A DNA stretch of 64,000 bases, taken from positions 62,001-126,000 of the forward strand of contig NZ_PTLZ01000005.1 of assembly GCF_003293745.1 (NCBI RefSeq), given 5' to 3'. The notes beneath the pieces were generated by a model. It was not told the DNA's origin, searched no databases, and saw only the letters and a list, made by a program, of their open reading frames with translations. This DNA is from Herminiimonas fonticola (GTDB taxonomy: Bacteria > Pseudomonadota > Gammaproteobacteria > Burkholderiales > Burkholderiaceae_D). Both the position numbers and the translations under genes were made by a program. This document shows, in pieces, positions 17,702-25,682 of the stretch (positions are counted from its first letter, which is position 1; each line of letters starts with the position of its first letter).

Positions 17702-18877
17702 TTACTTGCCGGCTAATTTGCGCTTGCCGCTGGCATAGCTGCTGTCTTCCCAGATCGCCCACTTGCCATCCTCGACCACATACTTGGTCACCAGCGGCAC
17801 AATGTTTTGACGGTGATCATCGAAGGTCACCTTGCCGATCAAGGTATCGGCGTTCTTGGTGTTGTTCAGCACATCGCGTACTTTTTTGCGGTCCGGGCCG
17901 ACCTTCTCCACTGCATCCATAATCAAATTGGCAGCAGCATAGGAGAACGTGCCATACGCTTCAGGCGGTTCGCTGTATTTTTGCTTTTGATATTGCGCGG
18001 TAAAGAACAAGCCACCAGGAATTTTTTCCCACGGGGCACCTTCGAGGAAGGCCAGCGATCCTTCGGCCAGTTTCTCACCCACGCCTTGAATGTATGCATC
18101 CGACTTGATGCCGGAGGTGCCTTCAAACTGCGCCTTGATACCGAGCTTTTCCATTTGCGTACGGATGCGCACGCCCAGTGGGGTCAGGCCACCGAAGTAG
18201 ACAACATCTGATTTCAATTCACGTATCTTGGTCAGCTCGGTGCTGAAATCCTGCTGATCTGCAGTCACGCCAAATGTACCCAGTACGGTGGCACCATTCT
18301 TTTTCAGGAATTCCGAAAAATACTTGTTATGGCCTTTGCCGTAGTCGGTCGTGTCATGAATGATGGCAAATTTCTTGTAGCCCTGATCCGCCATGAACTT
18401 GGCAGCCACTTCGCTTTGATTGATCATCGTGCCGTTGACGCGATGTACTTCCTTGAAGTTATTGCCGTAAGTGATTTCCGGCAGCACGGCACCCCACACA
18501 ACCACTGGCAAGCCGAAGCGGTTATACACGCTTACCGTACCCATCGCGACTGCAGAACAGAAATGCGTGACGCCGGCGATGATGTTTTTATCAGCCGCGA
18601 TTTTGGTCGCCACTTGCACACCGACATTCGGGCGACATTCATCATCCTGCACCACCAATTCATAGGTGTACTTGGCTTTGGGATCTGCATTTCGCAGACG
18701 CACTGCCAGATCCGCTGAATTACGCCCGCCCAAACCGATGGAAGACGTGCCGCCAGTCAGCGGGCCGACAAACGCGATCTTCACAACATCTTTGGCAGAA
18801 GCCGATGCTCCCAGCAAGCTCATGCCCATGGCGGCACACAGTGCAGCTGTCTTTAATACTGTCTTGGTATTAACCAC
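17702..18877 (-). CDS. Branched-chain amino-acid/amide-type ABC transporter substrate-binding protein
   Basis: 391-residue periplasmic receptor for the LivHMGF permease. The signal peptide is TVLKTAALCAAMGMSLLGA followed by SASA, and the mature part starts at KDVVKIAFVGPLTGGTSS. Other fold markers are SIGLGGRNSADLAVRLRN, VTHFCSAVAMGTVSVYN and KKFAIIHDTTDYGKGHNKYF. I chose GTG at 18877 because AGGGG lies seven bases upstream and the signal peptide begins there; an in-frame ATG 13 codons earlier would add a non-signal-like tail. It is the first gene of the unit that includes two amidohydrolases, suggesting its ligand is an amide, ureide or carbamoyl compound (inference). Confidence 0.9.
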   Translation of the reverse strand: MVNTKTVLKTAALCAAMGMSLLGASASAKDVVKIAFVGPLTGGTSSIGLGGRNSADLAVRLRNADPKAKYTYELVVQDDECRPNVGVQVATKIAADKNIIAGVTHFCSAVAMGTVSVYNRFGLPVVVWGAVLPEITYGNNFKEVHRVNGTMINQSEVAAKFMADQGYKKFAIIHDTTDYGKGHNKYFSEFLKKNGATVLGTFGVTADQQDFSTELTKIRELKSDVVYFGGLTPLGVRIRTQMEKLGIKAQFEGTSGIKSDAYIQGVGEKLAEGSLAFLEGAPWEKIPGGLFFTAQYQKQKYSEPPEAYGTFSYAAANLIMDAVEKVGPDRKKVRDVLNNTKNADTLIGKVTFDDHRQNIVPLVTKYVVEDGKWAIWEDSSYASGKRKLAGK

Positions 18878-18910
18878 ATTTATCCCCTTTAGAATGGATG
18901 GACGGTAACG

Positions 18911-18968
18911 ATTCAAGTTACTTGAATATTAATATCAGCAAAACATTCGCAATTCAAGTAGCTGGAAT
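18911..18968. promoter_or_regulatory. Tandem inverted-repeat operator candidates of the liv/amidase unit
   Basis: Site 1 (18911-18927) is ATTCAAGTTACTTGAAT, a perfect 8-1-8 dyad. Site 2 (18952-18968) is ATTCAAGTAGCTGGAAT, the same dyad with a mismatch. The centres are 41 bases apart, close to four helical turns, so two dimers would bind the same DNA face. They lie 35-90 bases upstream of the GTG start, where the promoter is expected. The XRE-cupin regulator at the end of the unit is the obvious candidate binder (inference). Confidence 0.65.
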
Positions 18969-19220
18969 ATTGTTCAGCAAAAGCCATGCCAATCGGAATT
19001 TGAGACATTTTCCTGAAGTCAGGTATCTGGTGGTGCAAGATAATGTCGACCCTTGTCCAAGCGTGGAATCTGTCTCGCAGATGGCGCCAAATTGGCGCAG
19101 TCATGCACTAGATACGGGATTTTTAAAATATCTAAAACCGAAAAGGGAATAGAGGAAAGCCGATTTCCAAAGGGTGCTCAGAGCACGCCAATATTGTTCA
19201 AGTGACAATCTGCCGGCGAT

Positions 19221-19249
19221 AAAAAAGCGCTCCGAAGAGCGCTTTTTTT
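19221..19249. terminator. Terminator of the cytochrome c gene, cUUCGg tetraloop type
   Basis: AAAAAAGCGCTC pairs with GAGCGCTTTTTT around CGAA. Read leftward it is a stem with TTCG tetraloop followed by six T, 28 bases after the cytochrome stop. It shares its core with the terminator at 10637-10670. Confidence 0.9.
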
Positions 19250-19277
19250 ATTTTCACATATTGTATTTTAGCGACAC

Positions 19278-19586
19278 TTATTTCAGCGTCAGTATCCATT
19301 TAACCAGGGTGTGCGCTTCCGCTTCGCTGACCTGAGCATTGGCTGGCATAGGCACTGTGCCCCACACGCCGCTACCGCCCTTCATCACTTTTTGCACCAG
19401 CTTGTCTTCTGCACCTTTTTGACCGGCATATTTAGCGCCGATATCCTTGAAGGCCGGGCCCAGTACCTTGTTGTTTACTGAATGGCAAGCCATGCAATTC
19501 TTTGCTTTTGCCAGATCGGCATTTGCCAGCGCGCCATTCGACACGCCTGCAACCAGAAACAAACCTAATAACAAAGTACGCTTCAT
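19278..19586 (-). CDS. Small class I cytochrome c (c551/c552-like)
   Basis: 102-residue periplasmic electron carrier. Signal peptide residues 1-22 (GLFLVAGVSNGALA), covalent heme motif CMACH at 31-35, conserved GPAFKDIGAKYAG after it, and an axial Met in the GTVPMPANAQVSE segment (near residue 79). The C-terminal helix ends VKWILTLK. I chose the ATG at 19586 with GGAGAG before it; a GTG four codons upstream is inside that ribosome site. The partner oxidase or reductase is not in the window. Confidence 0.94.
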   Translation of the reverse strand: MKRTLLLGLFLVAGVSNGALANADLAKAKNCMACHSVNNKVLGPAFKDIGAKYAGQKGAEDKLVQKVMKGGSGVWGTVPMPANAQVSEAEAHTLVKWILTLK

Positions 19587-19743
19587 GTTTCTCTCCACAA
19601 GATTGATCGCGACTATTCTACCGCGTTTAACTCACGCGAAAGTTCGCCTTACAAGGGTACAACGTATCAGCAACAGCACAGTTGACGACAGCAATTGACC
19701 GTTACACTTATTCACAATATCCTGCAGCGAACAAGGAGAAGCC

Positions 19744-19959
19744 ATGCCCCTCATTATCATCATCGTATTATTGTCGGCTTTAAAGTACTTTGAATTCGGC
19801 CCGCTGGAAAACCTGTCCTGGTGGTGGATAGTCGGCCTGTTCGCCATCGCCTTTCTCTGGTTTGAGTTCGGCGAAAGAATGCTGGGACTAGACAAGCGCA
19901 AAGCGCACGAACAACTGGAAAAAGCACGCAAGGACCGGGTGAAAAAGACCTTCAAATAA
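19744..19959 (+). CDS. Small Trp-rich membrane protein (TIGR04438-like)
   Basis: 71 residues. Two hydrophobic segments (PLIIIIVLLSALKYF, then WWWIVGLFAIAFLWFEF) are followed by a basic tail with KRKAHEQLEKARKDRVKK. It matches the short Trp-rich proteins recognised in Burkholderiales; the assignment is from memory. AAGGAGA precedes the ATG. Function unknown; likely an inner-membrane peptide. It is divergent from the cytochrome gene. Confidence 0.85.
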   Translation: MPLIIIIVLLSALKYFEFGPLENLSWWWIVGLFAIAFLWFEFGERMLGLDKRKAHEQLEKARKDRVKKTFK

Positions 19960-19989
19960 AGCCGTGCTTTTCCTGCATGCGGCAAATCG

Positions 19990-20298
19990 TTATTTGGACT
20001 TTTCAGCCAGACAATTCGAACGCGCTTGATTGCCGAACTCTGTTCCTCTTGAATTTGCGAGCGACTTGTCGAAATAAACGGCGTTGATGGCATCCTTTTT
20101 TTCCTGCAAGGAAACCCCTTTCACGCCACGCATCAACTCCAGCGTTTTTTCAGGCGACATCCCCTGATCGCGCCACGCTGCAATTGATTTGAGCATGGAC
20201 GCATAATTAGAACAGTACGATTGTCTATCCATGTCGGCATTGGCATAAGCCGTCGTAGAGGCGAGTGCGAACACTAGTGATGCGATGATTGTTTTCAT
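19990..20298 (-). CDS. Small exported protein of unknown function with two cysteines
   Basis: 102 residues. A signal peptide (TIIASLVFALASTTAYA, cleavage after residue 20 or so) precedes a mature helical protein with Cys in RQSYCSNYASML and in QARSNCLAEKS, which could form one disulfide. The ATG at 20298 has AAGGAAA before it; the frame is open 16 codons upstream without a signal sequence. I do not recognise the family. It faces the Trp-rich gene tail to tail and is divergent from the VOC gene. Confidence 0.75.
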   Translation of the reverse strand: MKTIIASLVFALASTTAYANADMDRQSYCSNYASMLKSIAAWRDQGMSPEKTLELMRGVKGVSLQEKKDAINAVYFDKSLANSRGTEFGNQARSNCLAEKSK

Positions 20299-20366
20299 GG
20301 TTTCCTTGATTCGGTCAGCCACTATACAGATATCATCGGTCATCACGCGAACTTGATTAAAACCCT

Positions 20367-20732
20367 ATGAAATTATCCGCAGGCATCCCCATCATTCGTA
20401 TTTTCTCCGTAGACAAGGCGAAAGAGTTCTATCTCGACTTTCTCGGTTTTACGCTGGAATGGGAACATCGCTTCGAAGAAAATTTTCCCTTGTATGCACA
20501 AGTGACTCGCTCGGGATTGACCTTGCATTTGAGCGAACACCATGGCGATGCAACACCAGGCTCTGCAATCTTCATCCCTGTCGAGAACATCGATGCGCTG
20601 CAACAGGAACTGCACGCGAAAGAGTACAAATACGCGAAGCCCGGCATCGAAACAGTCGACTGGGGACGAATAATGCAAATCATGGATCCCTTCGGCAATC
20701 GTCTACGCTTCTGTGAATTGTCCGGAGATTAA
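20367..20732 (+). CDS. VOC/glyoxalase-superfamily protein (bleomycin-resistance-like)
   Basis: 121 residues with one vicinal-oxygen-chelate module pair: IPIIRIFSVDKAKEFYLDFLG, SGLTLHLSEHHGD, and the closing IMDPFGNRLRFCEL. This fold includes glyoxalases, dioxygenases and drug-binding resistance proteins; the short form and its residues fit the drug-sequestering/unknown group best. It stands 68 bases after the divergent start at 20298 and 80 before bluB. Substrate unknown. Confidence 0.85.
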   Translation: MKLSAGIPIIRIFSVDKAKEFYLDFLGFTLEWEHRFEENFPLYAQVTRSGLTLHLSEHHGDATPGSAIFIPVENIDALQQELHAKEYKYAKPGIETVDWGRIMQIMDPFGNRLRFCELSGD

Positions 20733-20812
20733 TAGTTAGTACACAAAGACTGCTGTCTACGTATCTCTTGCACACATAGTTATCAGCGCAGACATGCGAT
20801 ATAAAGAAAGTC

Positions 20813-21484
20813 ATGGATTCAAACAAGTTTTCACCTGAAGAAATTGCCGCAGTCTATAAAGTAATTCGAGAACGCCGCGATATGCGTCATTTTCTTTCGA
20901 CACCGTTGGAAGAAGGTCAATTGCAGCGTTTCATCCAGGCGGCACATAGCGCACCTAGTGTTGGCCTGATGCAGCCATGGCGATTCATACGCATCACTGA
21001 TCCGCAATTACGAATAGCCATGCACAAGCATGTTGATGAAGAACGAATTGCCACAGCGGATGCACTCGGTGAACGCTCCAGTGAATTTATGCGACTGAAA
21101 GTGGAAGGAATACTTTCCTGCGCAGAAGTGCTGGTTGTCGGCTTAACCGATCACAGGGAAAAGTATATTTTTGGTCGTCGCACCATGCCGGAAATGGATC
21201 TGGCTTCGGCGAGTTGCGCGATACAGAATATGTGGCTGGCAGCCCGAGCAGAAGGTATCGGACTTGGTTGGGTATCCTTGTTTGATCCGGAAGCAATTCG
21301 CCATCTTTGCCAGATGCCTGAAGGAAGCCAGGCGATCGCCATCTTGTGCCTGGGCCACGTAAAAGATTTTTACCCTGCTCCGATGCTGGAAATCGAAGAA
21401 TGGGATAAGCGGAAAGCAATCAGCGAGATTTTCTATGAAAATTCATGGGATGCAAATGAGGCTGGCACTAAACCCATTCTCTGA
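20813..21484 (+). CDS. bluB: 5,6-dimethylbenzimidazole synthase BluB
   Basis: 223 residues. A nitroreductase-fold enzyme that destroys reduced FMN with oxygen to make the lower ligand of vitamin B12. Typical features are VIRERRDMRHFLS (flavin phosphate contact), SAPSVGLMQPWRF, FGRRTMPEMDLASASCAIQ and the C-terminal WVSLFDPEAIRHL. No cobalamin biosynthesis or uptake genes and no cobalamin riboswitch are visible in the window, so it is an isolated member of the pathway here. AAAGAAAG lies before the ATG. Confidence 0.9.
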   Translation: MDSNKFSPEEIAAVYKVIRERRDMRHFLSTPLEEGQLQRFIQAAHSAPSVGLMQPWRFIRITDPQLRIAMHKHVDEERIATADALGERSSEFMRLKVEGILSCAEVLVVGLTDHREKYIFGRRTMPEMDLASASCAIQNMWLAARAEGIGLGWVSLFDPEAIRHLCQMPEGSQAIAILCLGHVKDFYPAPMLEIEEWDKRKAISEIFYENSWDANEAGTKPIL

Positions 21485-21528
21485 TTCCATAAACATCTCT
21501 TCCTCGGAGTAAGAAGTCGCATGTCTTT

Positions 21529-21561
21529 TTGATGAAGTCGGATACGGCATGACTTCATCAA
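21529..21561 (+). repeat. Hairpin between bluB and the asparaginase gene
   Basis: TTGATGAAGTC and GACTTCATCAA form a perfect 11-bp stem around an 11-base loop, 44 bases after the bluB stop. There is no T-run. It is either a weak terminator or an mRNA-stabilising element. Confidence 0.5.
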
Positions 21562-21715
21562 GTGTCCGGGTTCACGTCCTCACTTCTCAGCAGAGCAATA
21601 TCATTTATGCTAAAAGTAGTTTGCAGTATTCAAGTTCGTTTTAATTAAGCGCACTGAATACGGCACTACATAATTATTAGATGAGACTTCTGAAACCAAC
21701 TGAGTGAGACAAATA

Positions 21716-22765
21716 ATGACAACATTGAAAAAAGCAGTATTCAGCCTCCTGTTATTAGCCGCCGTCCCCGCCTTCTCTCAAAGCAAACCCGTCGTGCAGT
21801 TCATCGCAACCGGCGGCACGATTGCGATGAAGATAGACCCTGTAAAGAATGCGCCTGTGCCGGCTATCTCTGGCGATGATCTGCTGGCAACCGTACCCGA
21901 TGTTGCAAAGTATGCGTCCATCGAAGTAAACAATCTTTCGAATGTTCCATCCGATTACATGGACCCGGCGCGCTGGGTGACATTGACGAAAGCAGTGCAG
22001 GCAGCGTTGGATCGCAAGGAAGTGGCTGGCGTGATCGTCTCCCACGGCACCGATACGCTGGAAGAAACCGCCTACTGGCTGGACCTGACCGTGCAATCAA
22101 GCAAACCGATAGTCTTGATAGGCGCGCAACGCAATGCCTCGGTTTCAGATTTTGATGGCCCGCGCAATTTGTTGAATGCAGTACGCATCGCTGTTGATCC
22201 GCAAGCCAGGGACAAAGGCGCAATGCTGGCAATGAATAATCAAATCAATGCAGCACGCTATGTCACGAAAACCCACACAGCCAATGTAGAAACATTCAAG
22301 TCGGGTGATTATGGATTTTTGGGTGAAGTGTATCCAGATCGCGTGACCTTCTCATACACTCAATTGCGTCGCCAATACATCCCGATTCGTACGGACAAAA
22401 TGCCGGAGGTCGAAATCATTGCGATGTATGGCGGCGCTGACGGTGCAGCTCTGCGTAATGCAGTCGATCGTGGTGTCAAAGGCATCGTCGTGCAGGCACT
22501 CGGCATGGGCAACATGAATGTGGCGATGTTGAATGCAGTAAAGTATGCGATCTCGAAAAACGTCGCAGTCGTCGTCTCGACCCGCGTACACAATGGTCGC
22601 GTCTTGCCTAGCTATGGTTTTGAAGGTGGTGGCAAAACTTCGTTCGAAGCCGGCGCAGTAATGGCCGACGATTTGAAACCAGCGAAAGCACGCATTCTGT
22701 TAATGCTGTCCTTGCAAAATGGCGTGAGCAGCCAAAGCGATCTGCAAGCGACATTCGCTCGATAA
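21716..22765 (+). CDS. Periplasmic type II L-asparaginase
   Basis: 349 residues. Signal peptide 1-21 (AVFSLLLLAAVPAFSQS), then the first catalytic segment QFIATGGTIAM with Thr35 and the second VSHGTDTLEETAYWLDL. Other family markers are KPIVLIGAQRNASVSDFDG and TPLT-like positions replaced by KTSFEAG near the end. It hydrolyses asparagine (and possibly glutamine) outside the inner membrane. I took the ATG at 21716; a GTG four codons earlier is possible and no strong ribosome site favours either. Confidence 0.92.
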   Translation: MTTLKKAVFSLLLLAAVPAFSQSKPVVQFIATGGTIAMKIDPVKNAPVPAISGDDLLATVPDVAKYASIEVNNLSNVPSDYMDPARWVTLTKAVQAALDRKEVAGVIVSHGTDTLEETAYWLDLTVQSSKPIVLIGAQRNASVSDFDGPRNLLNAVRIAVDPQARDKGAMLAMNNQINAARYVTKTHTANVETFKSGDYGFLGEVYPDRVTFSYTQLRRQYIPIRTDKMPEVEIIAMYGGADGAALRNAVDRGVKGIVVQALGMGNMNVAMLNAVKYAISKNVAVVVSTRVHNGRVLPSYGFEGGGKTSFEAGAVMADDLKPAKARILLMLSLQNGVSSQSDLQATFAR

Positions 22766-22824
22766 GCTTTTTGATGTTGGCTGAATTCAACTTGAGTTGT
22801 GTTCGATACGCATGCTTTAAAAAT

Positions 22825-22854
22825 AAAAAAGCCGGATAAAAATCCGGCTTTTTT
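22825..22854. terminator. Bidirectional terminator, asparaginase gene / ilvD
   Basis: GCCGGAT and ATCCGGC flank an AAAA loop, with six A before and six T after the stem, so it can end both converging transcripts. Confidence 0.9.
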
Positions 22855-22871
22855 CATTCGGCGAAACAGCA

Positions 22872-24545
22872 TCAGCCGGTGACTGCGCCTTTACTCGCAG
22901 TCGATGCCAGCGCTGCGTACTTCGCCAACACACCACGTGTGTAACGCGGTGCTGGTTGTTTCCAGTTGGCGCGACGGCGTGCGATTTCTTCTTCCGGCAC
23001 ATTCAACTGAATCAACAATTTGTGCGCATCGATGGTGACGGAGTCGCCTTCTTCGACCAGACCGATCAGGCCGCCGACGAATGCTTCTGGCGATACATGA
23101 CCAACGACCATGCCCCAGGTACCGCCTGAGAAACGACCGTCTGTAATCAAGCCCACTGACTCACCCAAACCCTGACCGACCAGTGCTGAGGTTGGCGCCA
23201 GCATTTCCGGCATACCCGGGCCGCCTTTTGGTCCGAGGTAGCGCATGACGAGCACATCGCCAGCAACAATCTTGTTCGCCATGATCGCGTCCATCGCCGA
23301 GTATTCGTCGTCGAATACGCGTGCAGGTCCGGTGATCACGGGGTTTTTCAAACCGGTGATTTTTGCTACGCAACCTTCTGGCGACAGATTGCCCTTCAGA
23401 ATCGCGAGGTGACCTTGCGCGTACAAAGCTTTGTCGATGGTGTGAATCACGTCTTGTGATGCACTTGGTACCGATGGGATGTGCGCCAATGCTTCTGCCA
23501 CGGTTTGACCGGTGATCGTCATGCAATCGCCGTGCAACAGACCTGCATCCAGCAATACCTTCATCACTTGCGGAATGCCGCCCGCTTTATGCAGATCGGT
23601 TGCAACGTATTTGCCGGATGGTTTCAGATCGCAGATGACAGGGACTTTTTTACGCATGCGTTCGAAGTCGTCGATGGTCCAGTCGATTTCTGCTGCATGT
23701 GCAATCGCCAGGAAGTGCAACACGGCATTGGTCGAACCGCCGGTTGCCATGATGACGGCCACTGCGTTTTCGATCGCCTTGCGTGTCACGATGTCGCGCG
23801 GTTTCAAATCGTTCTTGATTGCTTCGATCAGCACACGCGCGGATTCTGCTGCGGAGCCGACTTTTTCATCATCAGGATTCGCCATCGTCGACGAGTATGG
23901 CAAGGCCAGACCCAAAGCTTCGAATGAAGATGACATGGTATTCGCTGTGTACATACCGCCGCACGAACCGGACGATGGGCAGGCGTTGCGTTCGATGCCG
24001 TCGAAATCTTCTTGCGACATGCGACCGGCAGTGAATTCACCAACCGCTTCAAATGCGGAAACGATGGTCAGGTCTTTGCCTTTCCAGTTACCCGGTTTGA
24101 TGGTGCCGCCGTACACATAAATACTTGGAACGTTGGTGCGCAACATCGCAATCATGCCGCCTGGCATGTTCTTGTCGCAGCCACCGATGACCAGCACGCC
24201 ATCCATCCATTGGCCGTTGACTGCGGTTTCGATACAGTCGGCAATGACTTCGCGCGAGATCAGCGAATACTTCATGCCTTCGGTGCCCATGGACATACCG
24301 TCGGAAATCGTTGGCGTACCGAACACTTGCGGATTGCCGCCTGCGTCCTTGACGGTCTTGATCGCGATATCGGCCAGTTTTTGCAGACCGGAGTTACATG
24401 GCGTAATCGTCGAGTGACCGTTGGCGATACCGACCATAGGCTTGTCGAAATCGGCTTTTTCGTAACCCATGGCGTAATACATGGAACGGTTAGGGCTGCG
24501 GGACACGCCTTGCGTGATGTTTTTCGAGCGGCGATTGAATGCCAT
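22872..24545 (-). CDS. ilvD: Dihydroxy-acid dehydratase
   Basis: 557-residue iron-sulfur enzyme of valine, leucine and isoleucine synthesis, dehydrating 2,3-dihydroxy acids to 2-oxo acids. Cluster-ligand cysteines are C50 (TPCNSGL), C123 ([11 protein letters not shown]) and C195 ([16 protein letters not shown]). The C-terminal phosphate-like site ([20 protein letters not shown]) is present. The ATG at 24545 has GGAGTCATC before it; the frame is open 42 codons further but that part is leader DNA. It is divergent from a LysR gene with a strong dyad between them. Confidence 0.96.
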   Translation of the reverse strand: MAFNRRSKNITQGVSRSPNRSMYYAMGYEKADFDKPMVGIANGHSTITPCNSGLQKLADIAIKTVKDAGGNPQVFGTPTISDGMSMGTEGMKYSLISREVIADCIETAVNGQWMDGVLVIGGCDKNMPGGMIAMLRTNVPSIYVYGGTIKPGNWKGKDLTIVSAFEAVGEFTAGRMSQEDFDGIERNACPSSGSCGGMYTANTMSSSFEALGLALPYSSTMANPDDEKVGSAAESARVLIEAIKNDLKPRDIVTRKAIENAVAVIMATGGSTNAVLHFLAIAHAAEIDWTIDDFERMRKKVPVICDLKPSGKYVATDLHKAGGIPQVMKVLLDAGLLHGDCMTITGQTVAEALAHIPSVPSASQDVIHTIDKALYAQGHLAILKGNLSPEGCVAKITGLKNPVITGPARVFDDEYSAMDAIMANKIVAGDVLVMRYLGPKGGPGMPEMLAPTSALVGQGLGESVGLITDGRFSGGTWGMVVGHVSPEAFVGGLIGLVEEGDSVTIDAHKLLIQLNVPEEEIARRRANWKQPAPRYTRGVLAKYAALASTASKGAVTG

Positions 24546-24685
24546 GATGACTCCAGAAAGAATGCAAATCGGTAGTACGCTGCAATAAGGGCTGCAGCGA
24601 TTGCCTGCCCGGTAACAGGGCAAATCCTTGAAAAGAGCGCCTAGATTGCCTTGCGTTAGGCCATGTGTCAAATATATGATTCCAT

Positions 24686-24716
24686 CGCAATCAATATGTA
24701 TGAGATATTGATTGCG
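24686..24716. promoter_or_regulatory. LysR-type operator between ilvD and its divergent regulator
   Basis: CGCAATCAATAT and ATATTGATTGCG form a 12-bp perfect inverted repeat around a 7-base spacer. It includes the classical LysR-box pattern T-N11-A. It lies 141 bases upstream of ilvD and 70 upstream of the lysR start, as expected for autoregulated LysR divergons. Confidence 0.75.
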
Positions 24717-24785
24717 GGTAAATTGCAGCCATGATCAGATCCCTGACCAACATTGAGCATCACTGAATAACTCCGGCACAAGGCC

Positions 24786-25679
24786 ATGAATATCGAGCTC
24801 AGACAATTACGCTATTTTGTCACCGTCGCCGAAGAAATGCATTTCGGCCGCGCGGCAATACGGCTGCACATGACGCAACCGCCGCTCTCGCAAGCGATCC
24901 AGTCGCTGGAAGCGATGCTGGGCGTGCAGCTTTTTCGCCGCACCAGTCGTAGCGTCGCGTTAACGCCAGCCGGGATAGCACTGTTGCCGGAAGCGCAACG
25001 CATCCTGCAGCAAACAGCGGCGCTACCTGATCTGATGCGTCGCGCTGCATCCGGTACATCGGGTCGCTTGTCGCTGGCATTTGTGTCGACCGCCGATTAC
25101 AGTGTGCTGCCGCCCTTCCTGCGTGAATTCCGCGAAGCCTATCCCGGTGTCGAGATCGATTTGCGTGAAGCGACGACTGACGTGCAACTGGATGATCTGA
25201 TGCAGGGCCGTATTGATGTCGGCCTGTTGATTCCACCAATACCAGACAAGGCAAAATTGCAACTGGATTATTTACCGGTCTTGTCGGAACCTTTGATACT
25301 TGCTGCACCTAAAGGATTGAAGGCGCTACGCGGCAAGCAGAGCGTGGCTCTTCAGGCACTGGCTGAATTACCGCTGATAATTTTCCCGCGACGTATTGCT
25401 CCCGCCTTCCACGATGCGATTCTGGCTTGCTACCGCGATGCCGGCCTGACACCGCATATCGGACAGGAAGCAATCCAGATGCAAACCATCATAGGTTTGG
25501 TGTCTGCCGGCATGGGGATCGCGCTTGTGCCACAATCCGTATCGAATTTAAAACGGCCTGGTGTCGACTACAAACCGCTGGCGAATAAAACGCCGCTGGT
25601 CGAAACCGGCCTCGCATGGCGACGCGATAATGCCTCGCCGGTGCTGAATGCTTTTCTAGAATTGTTGCGAAAGAAATAG
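24786..25679 (+). CDS. LysR-family transcriptional regulator
   Basis: 297 residues. N-terminal winged HTH (LRQLRYFVTVAEEMHFGRAA, then MTQPPLSQAIQSLE and RRTSRSVALTPAG) with a C-terminal periplasmic-binding-like effector domain (RLSLAFVSTADYSVLPP onward). Such proteins activate an adjacent divergent gene with a small co-inducer. Here ilvD is the likely target because a 12-bp dyad lies between them, but this is inferred from position. Its stop is three bases before lgt, so the two may be co-transcribed. Confidence 0.93.
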   Translation: MNIELRQLRYFVTVAEEMHFGRAAIRLHMTQPPLSQAIQSLEAMLGVQLFRRTSRSVALTPAGIALLPEAQRILQQTAALPDLMRRAASGTSGRLSLAFVSTADYSVLPPFLREFREAYPGVEIDLREATTDVQLDDLMQGRIDVGLLIPPIPDKAKLQLDYLPVLSEPLILAAPKGLKALRGKQSVALQALAELPLIIFPRRIAPAFHDAILACYRDAGLTPHIGQEAIQMQTIIGLVSAGMGIALVPQSVSNLKRPGVDYKPLANKTPLVETGLAWRRDNASPVLNAFLELLRKK

Positions 25680-25682
25680 ATT

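Larger units (their letters stand above)
18878..19277. other. Regulatory intergenic region upstream of the liv/amidase unit
   Basis: 400 bases without a convincing gene between the GTG start of the binding-protein gene and the end of the cytochrome gene. It contains two inverted repeats at 18911-18927 and 18952-18968, an 11-base direct repeat AATATTGTTCA at 18966-18976 and 19190-19200, a lone TTCAAGT half-site at 19198-19204, and the cytochrome terminator at 19221-19249. An 84-codon open frame here (18898-19152) overlaps the operators and lacks a ribosome site. Confidence 0.6.

Noticed and set aside
18898-19152. 84-codon open frame upstream of the liv/amidase unit
   Set aside because: It overlaps the operator candidates and shows no ribosome site or recognisable domain.
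20733-20812. Cobalamin riboswitch before bluB
   Set aside because: Only 80 bases are available and no B12-box-like sequence was seen.
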